Source of the DNA: Candidatus Magasanikiibacteriota bacterium
GTDB lineage: Bacteria > Patescibacteriota > Patescibacteriia > Magasanikbacterales > UBA922
Direction of reading: 5' to 3'
DNA: 10,570 nt
Assembly (NCBI GenBank): GCA_003230965.1
Contig: QIHL01000057.1
Span: forward strand, 1-10,570
Made by a program: the position numbers and the translations under genes. Positions 6,731 through 10,570 of this stretch are shown piece by piece (position 1 is the first letter of the stretch; every line of letters begins with the position of its first letter). A model generated the notes under the pieces. The model was given only the letters and a program-made list of their open reading frames with translations, ran no database searches and was not told where the DNA came from.

Positions 6731-7195
6731 TTAATTTTCAATTTTCGCATCAAGTTTTGCTACCTCTTTTAATCTTCGTTTATGGCGTGTAGCATGACTA
6801 AAGTCTGTTTCAAGCCATTTTCTGACAATCGCCATGGCGTGTTCTTCAGTGACATGTTCTGCTGCCAGAGAAAGTACATTGGTATTGTCATCTGTCATCA
6901 TACTTTCTGCCACAGCGATATTGTAACCAATACCACAGCGGATGCCTTTAATTTTATTTGCAACCATATTGACGCCGATTCCATTTCTACAAATTACAAT
7001 TCCACGTCCATTTGTCTTTATAACTTTTTCTGCTAGAGAAATAACATATTTTGGATAGTCATCTGTAGGATTGTATTCAAACGAACCAACATCTTCAATC
7101 TCAATATTTAATTCATTTTGAAAAAACCGAAGTAGTCTACGTTTGAGTTGGTATCCACCATGGTCTGATGCGATATAGAGAGAGTTATTGTACAT
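6731..7195 (-). CDS. rpiB: RpiB/LacA/LacB-family sugar-phosphate isomerase (putative ribose-5-phosphate isomerase B)
   Basis: Predicted to interconvert ribose-5-phosphate and ribulose-5-phosphate, feeding the next gene, rpe. At 154 aa it has the normal RpiB length. YIASDHGGYQLKRRL (7-21) contains the D11-H12 substrate motif. DDYPKY (45-50) is conserved. GIVICRNGIGVNMVANK (65-81) contains the expected catalytic Cys, C69. GIRCG (84-88) and TDDNTNVLSLAAEHV (101-115) match the later family motifs. Two departures from classical RpiB are visible: CGTGIG is CRNGIG, and the His-containing RHNDANV block is TDDNTNV, with no His at the position proposed for ring opening. The function may therefore be ribose-5-P isomerase or another aldose-ketose phosphate isomerase. 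Adjacency to rpe supports a pentose phosphate role. It is the first gene of the minus-strand set after the divergent promoter region. Confidence 0.87.
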   Translation of the reverse strand: MYNNSLYIASDHGGYQLKRRLLRFFQNELNIEIEDVGSFEYNPTDDYPKYVISLAEKVIKTNGRGIVICRNGIGVNMVANKIKGIRCGIGYNIAVAESMMTDDNTNVLSLAAEHVTEEHAMAIVRKWLETDFSHATRHKRRLKEVAKLDAKIEN

Positions 7196-7197
7196 AT

Positions 7198-7224
7198 TTA
7201 TCAGATAAAGATATTACATGATAA
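7198..7224 (-). promoter_or_regulatory. Small inverted repeat just before the rpiB start
   Basis: TTATCA (7198-7203) and TGATAA (7219-7224) are exact complements two bases from the start codon. In the mRNA the hairpin would end next to the AUG and could affect ribosome access. It is only 6 bp in an AT-rich region, so chance is possible. Confidence 0.25.
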
Positions 7225-7280
7225 GATTTATATATTCGTACACGTTTATAATTCAATTATTTATTTTTGTAACTGTATTT

Positions 7281-7309
7281 ATTTTAGCACATATAGGATT
7301 TTGATTCAA
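7281..7309 (-). promoter_or_regulatory. Predicted sigma70 promoter for rpiB
   Basis: On the minus strand, TTGAAT (7309-7304), a 17-bp spacer and TAAAAT (7286-7281) give a reasonable -35/-10 pair. Transcription would begin near 7274, leaving a leader of about 79 nt before the rpiB ATG. A weaker alternative, TATAAA, lies closer to the gene. Confidence 0.5.
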
Positions 7310-7387
7310 CCTACTGTTTTTTAATCTAAAAATGTGTGTGTACTTATATAAGTAGTAGTATATTTTACGTATAGATTTTTATTTTCA

Positions 7388-7416
7388 TTGACATTTTTTT
7401 CCTTCAGAAGTATTAT
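7388..7416 (+). promoter_or_regulatory. Strong predicted sigma70 promoter for ileS
   Basis: TTGACA (7388-7393), exactly 17 bp, then TATTAT (7411-7416): a perfect -35, optimal spacing and a five-of-six -10. Start of transcription is expected near 7423. This shows that the in-frame extension of the ileS reading frame upstream of 7562 overlaps the promoter and is not the protein N-terminus. Confidence 0.8.
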
Positions 7417-7423
7417 GAAAGTA

Positions 7424-7561
7424 CAATTATATAGATATTTAACTTTTGTTCTCACGAGAATCAGATGGCAAGATATTGGTGCTTCTAATAATTTTGAAAG
7501 ACTTGTTTCTCTGGATGTCAAGTTTTTCTTTTGTCCGCTGTCTTTTTTTATTGTTATATAT
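7424..7561 (+). promoter_or_regulatory. ileS: ileS 5' leader (about 138 nt) with possible attenuator hairpin
   Basis: The untranslated stretch between the predicted start of transcription and the ATG is long for so compact a region. GAAAGACTTG (7496-7505) pairs with CAAGTTTTTC (7519-7528) in a 10-bp stem (one G-U, 13-nt loop), followed by TTTTG and then a second T run at 7543-7549. Upstream, TTCTCACGAGAA (7449-7460) is a small hairpin. Its GAGAA could alternatively pair with TTCTC (7507-7511) in the loop of the large hairpin. A seven-codon ORF, MARYWCF (7465-7488), ends 7 nt before the stem. No T-box consensus is seen. Regulation by attenuation is inferred. Confidence 0.4.
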
Positions 7562-10486
7562 ATGCCATACAATGCAAACAAAGAAGAGAAATCCATACTC
7601 GCTTTTTGGAACGAGAAAAAGATTTTTGAAAAATCTGTGAGTCAACGACCAGAAGATAAACCGTATGTTTTTTATGATGGGCCACCATTTGCTACCGGGT
7701 TGCCACACTTTGGTCATCTGATGGTTGGCATTAAAAAAGATGTTGTATTGCGTTTTTGGACAATGAAAGGTTATCGCGTTGAACGTCGTTGGGGTTGGGA
7801 TTGTCATGGATTGCCGATTGAAAATTTAGTGGAAAAAGAATTGAAACTGCCAGACAAAAAAGAAATTGAAAAATATGGTATAGACAAGTTCAACGAAGCT
7901 TGTCGTTCTAAAGTACTCATGTACGTTGACGAGTGGAAAAAAATTATTCCTCGTACTGGTCGCTGGGTAGACATGGATAATCCATACAAGACTATGGATC
8001 TTTCATTCATGGAAAGTGTGTGGTGGGTGTTTAAATCATTATTTGATCGTGGTCTTGTATATGAAGGGAAGAAGCCAATGCACATTTGTCCGCGATGTGT
8101 TACGCCACTATCTAACTTTGAAGTGAGTCAAGGGTATAAAGACATCAAAGATTTATCTGTTACTGCGAAGTTCAAAATTACGAATGCAAAAGAAAAATTG
8201 GGATTAGATGAAGATGTTTTTGTACTTGCATGGACTACGACGCCATGGACACTGCCGGGTAACATTTTATTGGCAGTTGGAAAAGACATTGTTTACAGTG
8301 TTGTGCGTGTGGATGGTGTAATCTATATTGTGGCAAAAGAATTATTGCTTGACATTTTTCCTGATAAAGACAAAGATAAATTTGAAGTAATACAGCAAAA
8401 TAAAGGAAAAGATTTAGTCACTCTTACATACGAACCATTGTTTCCATATTTTGTAAATTTACCTGGTGCAGATAATAGTTTTCGTATTGTTACTACAGAT
8501 TTTGTTACAACAAACGAAGGAACTGGCATTGTCCATTTAGCACCAGCATTCGGATCTGACGATTATGCCGTATTTAGAAAAGAGGATGTTCCATTTATTC
8601 AACATGTTCGTATGGATGGAACATTCATTGATGAAGTAACAGATTTTGCAGGAATGAATGTCAAGCCATCAGGTGATCATACTGCAACGGATGTTGAAAT
8701 TATAAAGTGGCTTGCGGCGCACGGCAAATTGTTTGCAAAAAAGAAATACGAACATAGCTATCCGCATTGTTGGCGTTGTGATACCCCGCTATTAAACTAT
8801 GCGACAAACAGTTGGTTTGTGGAAGTGACAAAAATTCAAAAAGAATTGCTAGAAAATAATCAAAAGATTCATTGGGTTCCAGAGCATATTCGTGATGGAC
8901 GATTTGGCAAATGGCTTGAGGGCGTGAAGGATTGGTCTATCTCGCGTAATCGTTTTTGGGGTACACCGATTCCAATTTGGAAAAGTGATGATGGCGATAT
9001 ATTGTGTATTGGGTCGGCACAAGAATTGGCAGAATTATCTGGCAAAGAAATTACAGATTTACACAAGCACAAGATTGATGATATTTTGATTAAGAAAGAT
9101 GGAAAGACATATCATCGTATTAGCGAGGTACTTGACACATGGTTTGATTCTGGATCTGTACCGTATGGACGGATGCATTATCCATTTGAGAATAAAGTGA
9201 TTTTTGAAAAAGGGTTTCCAGCGGATTTCATTGCTGAGAGTCAGGATCAAACACGTGGTTGGTTTTACACATTGCACGTCTTGGCAACAGCATTAACTAG
9301 TGGTGATAACCCAGCAATTAAAAAAAAAGAAACATCTCCTGCTTTCAAGAATGTCAGTGTGAGCGGAATGATTTTGGCGGAAGATGGTAAAAAAATGAGT
9401 AAGCGACTCAAAAATTATCCTGATCCGACAGAGGTTATGGATAAGTATGGAGCTGATGCACTGCGTTATTATTTACTTGCGTCAAGTGTGATGCATGGAG
9501 AGAGTTTGAATTTTTCTGAGAAAGAAGTTAGAGAAATGTATAATAAAGTGGTGAATACATTAGTGAATGTATTAGCGTTTTACAAAATAATTGCGGATCA
9601 GTCAAAAGTCAAAAGTCAAAAGTCAAAAGTTCATGTGTTGGATAAGTGGATTTTGGCACGATTGAATCAGTTCATTGGCGTCGTAACAAAAGAACTTAAT
9701 GAATATCATATCGTTGGAGCAACACGACCAATTTTTGATTTTGTAACTGATTTATCGCAGTGGTATGTTCGTAGATCTAGAGATAGATTTAAATCAGATG
9801 AGTCTCAAGTAGTTCTTACAACATTTCATAGTGTGCTTCATACCGTATCAAAAGTGATTGCACCGTTTATGCCGTTTTTGGCAGAGCTAATTTATCAAGC
9901 ACTGCAAGGAGAAATGGAAAGTGTTCATTTGGAATTATGGCCAAAAGCAAACCATTCTTTGGTTGATGAAAAATTGCTTGTAGATATGATACTTGTTAGG
10001 AAAATAACTGAGATGGCTCATGCACTTCGCAAAGAAGCTGGAATTGCGGTACGTCAGCCGTTGGCTAGATTGGATATTGGAGATCAAAAATTAGATGAAG
10101 AGTGTACGCAATTGATTTGTGATGAACTTAATGTAAAGGCAGTAGTTCTAGGACAAAAGATTAAGGACAATGATGGTTGGCTTCAGAAAACAGATAGTCT
10201 TTTTAGTGTTGCACTTGATACAAACCTAACTCCAGAACTCAAACAAGAGGGTTTACTTCGTGAAGTGATTCGTGCGATAAATCAAATGCGTAAAGATAAA
10301 GGACTCACACCAAATAATCGTATCGTCGTATCATATAAAACTAGTGATGAACAACTTAAAAATGTGTTCACAATGTTTGTGGAAGAACTAAAAATCGCTG
10401 TACTCGCTGATGAAGTCAATGAAAGTGATGGCGAACCCCACCCAATCAATAAAATTGCCTGTTTACTTGCAATAAAAAAAGTGTAA
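7562..10486 (+). CDS. ileS: Isoleucyl-tRNA synthetase, eukaryotic-like class (IleS2 type)
   Basis: Charges tRNA-Ile with isoleucine using ATP, with an editing domain that clears mischarged valine. At 974 aa it is full length. The ATG at 7562 gives MPYNANKEEKSILAFW, the normal start for this class. The open frame continues upstream to 7388 but covers the promoter. PHFGHL (48-53) is the HIGH motif within DGPPFATGLPHFGHL. WTTTPWTLPGN (224-234) and GTGIVHLAPAFGSDDY (320-335) are CP1 editing motifs. CPRC (176-179) and CWRC (403-406) form a probable Zn site. TWFDSGS (526-532) follows. KMSKRLKNYPDP (611-622) is the KMSKS loop in its KMSKR form. The catalytic loops match eukaryotic/IleS2 enzymes rather than classical bacterial IleS1, and the C-terminal Zn finger of IleS1 is absent. 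IleS2 enzymes are associated with low mupirocin sensitivity. A heptanucleotide repeat lies in the linker before the anticodon-binding domain. It appears to be a single-gene unit with its own promoter and terminator. Confidence 0.96.
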   Translation: MPYNANKEEKSILAFWNEKKIFEKSVSQRPEDKPYVFYDGPPFATGLPHFGHLMVGIKKDVVLRFWTMKGYRVERRWGWDCHGLPIENLVEKELKLPDKKEIEKYGIDKFNEACRSKVLMYVDEWKKIIPRTGRWVDMDNPYKTMDLSFMESVWWVFKSLFDRGLVYEGKKPMHICPRCVTPLSNFEVSQGYKDIKDLSVTAKFKITNAKEKLGLDEDVFVLAWTTTPWTLPGNILLAVGKDIVYSVVRVDGVIYIVAKELLLDIFPDKDKDKFEVIQQNKGKDLVTLTYEPLFPYFVNLPGADNSFRIVTTDFVTTNEGTGIVHLAPAFGSDDYAVFRKEDVPFIQHVRMDGTFIDEVTDFAGMNVKPSGDHTATDVEIIKWLAAHGKLFAKKKYEHSYPHCWRCDTPLLNYATNSWFVEVTKIQKELLENNQKIHWVPEHIRDGRFGKWLEGVKDWSISRNRFWGTPIPIWKSDDGDILCIGSAQELAELSGKEITDLHKHKIDDILIKKDGKTYHRISEVLDTWFDSGSVPYGRMHYPFENKVIFEKGFPADFIAESQDQTRGWFYTLHVLATALTSGDNPAIKKKETSPAFKNVSVSGMILAEDGKKMSKRLKNYPDPTEVMDKYGADALRYYLLASSVMHGESLNFSEKEVREMYNKVVNTLVNVLAFYKIIADQSKVKSQKSKVHVLDKWILARLNQFIGVVTKELNEYHIVGATRPIFDFVTDLSQWYVRRSRDRFKSDESQVVLTTFHSVLHTVSKVIAPFMPFLAELIYQALQGEMESVHLELWPKANHSLVDEKLLVDMILVRKITEMAHALRKEAGIAVRQPLARLDIGDQKLDEECTQLICDELNVKAVVLGQKIKDNDGWLQKTDSLFSVALDTNLTPELKQEGLLREVIRAINQMRKDKGLTPNNRIVVSYKTSDEQLKNVFTMFVEELKIAVLADEVNESDGEPHPINKIACLLAIKKV
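9601..9630 (+). repeat. ileS: Heptanucleotide tandem repeat GTCAAAA x4 inside ileS
   Basis: Four exact copies of GTCAAAA (9601-9628), plus a partial GT, encode SKVKSQKSKV at residues 681-690 of IleRS. This is the linker between the catalytic core and the anticodon-binding helices. The unit is 7 bp, so slippage by one copy would shift the frame. Confidence 0.95.
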
Positions 10487-10507
10487 ATTGCCTTGACGTA
10501 AAGATAT

Positions 10508-10552
10508 AAAACCTATACACTTTTAAGTAAGAGTTTTTAGGTTTTTTATTAT
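10508..10552 (+). terminator. Intrinsic terminator of ileS
   Basis: AAAACCTA (10508-10515) pairs with TAGGTTTT (10538-10545). The stem continues inward with mismatches and a further 6-pair helix (10519-10524/10529-10534) closing an AAGT loop. A T-rich tract (10542-10552) follows. It lies 21 nt after the ileS stop. Confidence 0.85.
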
Positions 10553-10570
10553 TTATAACAAAGTCAAGAT

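Noticed and set aside
7341..7354. 14-bp perfect palindrome TACTTATATAAGTA between the divergent promoters
   Set aside because: It is fully AT-dominated in an AT-rich region. It could be an operator, but nothing else supports that.
7388..7561. In-frame 58-codon N-terminal extension of IleRS from a TTG at 7388
   Set aside because: It overlaps a near-perfect promoter, is not like any IleRS N-terminus, and the ATG at 7562 gives the expected start.
7424..7561. T-box riboswitch in the ileS leader
   Set aside because: No AGGGUGGnACCGCG-like sequence or T-box stem I layout is present, and the leader is short for a T-box.
10493..10520. TTGACG ... TATACA promoter after ileS
   Set aside because: The spacer is only 15 bp and the site overlaps the clear ileS terminator.
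1..10570. CRISPR array, transposase, integrase or phage genes
   Set aside because: No spaced direct repeats of CRISPR length, no terminal inverted repeats around an ORF, and no matching protein motifs were seen.

Overview
The window is about 10.6 kb of AT-rich DNA with short intergenic gaps and a simple metabolic gene set. It reads like a small-genome bacterium of the Candidate Phyla Radiation (Patescibacteria, probably Parcubacteria-like). Three things point there: a large surface protein combining Ig/PKD-like domains, Cys-rich repeats and carboxypeptidase-regulatory-like domains; a eukaryotic-type (class 2) isoleucyl-tRNA synthetase; and a divergent RpiB. TGA ends the surface-protein gene and rpe, and no recognised gene has an in-frame TGA. 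The standard bacterial code therefore applies, not the UGA-Gly code of Gracilibacteria/SR1. The placement is inferred from family resemblance; no search was run. Almost no start codon has a recognisable Shine-Dalgarno sequence.

Layout. (1) 1-3132, plus strand: the 3' part of a long envelope-protein gene that enters from the left edge, followed 10 nt later by an unrecognised soluble 226-aa protein. (2) 3162-4792, minus strand: two adjacent three-helix membrane proteins that are paralogues of each other, then a PfkB-family sugar or nucleoside kinase. They are tightly spaced and have a possible extended -10 promoter upstream. (3) 4949-7195, minus strand: rpiB, rpe and a thioredoxin-reductase-like flavoprotein (trxB-like). 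rpiB has a plausible sigma70 promoter. (4) 7196-7561: the divergent regulatory region, with a very good sigma70 promoter (TTGACA, 17 bp, TATTAT) for ileS and a leader of about 138 nt that can form a 10-bp hairpin. (5) 7562-10486, plus strand: complete ileS, followed by a clear intrinsic terminator.

How the genes may work together. RpiB and Rpe interconvert ribose-5-P, ribulose-5-P and xylulose-5-P. The nearby PfkB kinase could feed this pool by phosphorylating a scavenged sugar or nucleoside. The paired small membrane proteins recall half-transporters of the SemiSWEET/YgjV/CBU_0592 type, so regions 2 and 3 may form a small pentose or nucleoside salvage module. That link is inference from gene order and fold resemblance. 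I see no CRISPR array, transposon, phage gene, tRNA or rRNA. No unmistakably new system is visible. The best leads are the membrane pair beside the kinase, the ileS leader, the structured rpiB-rpe spacer and the unusual cofactor motifs of the reductase.
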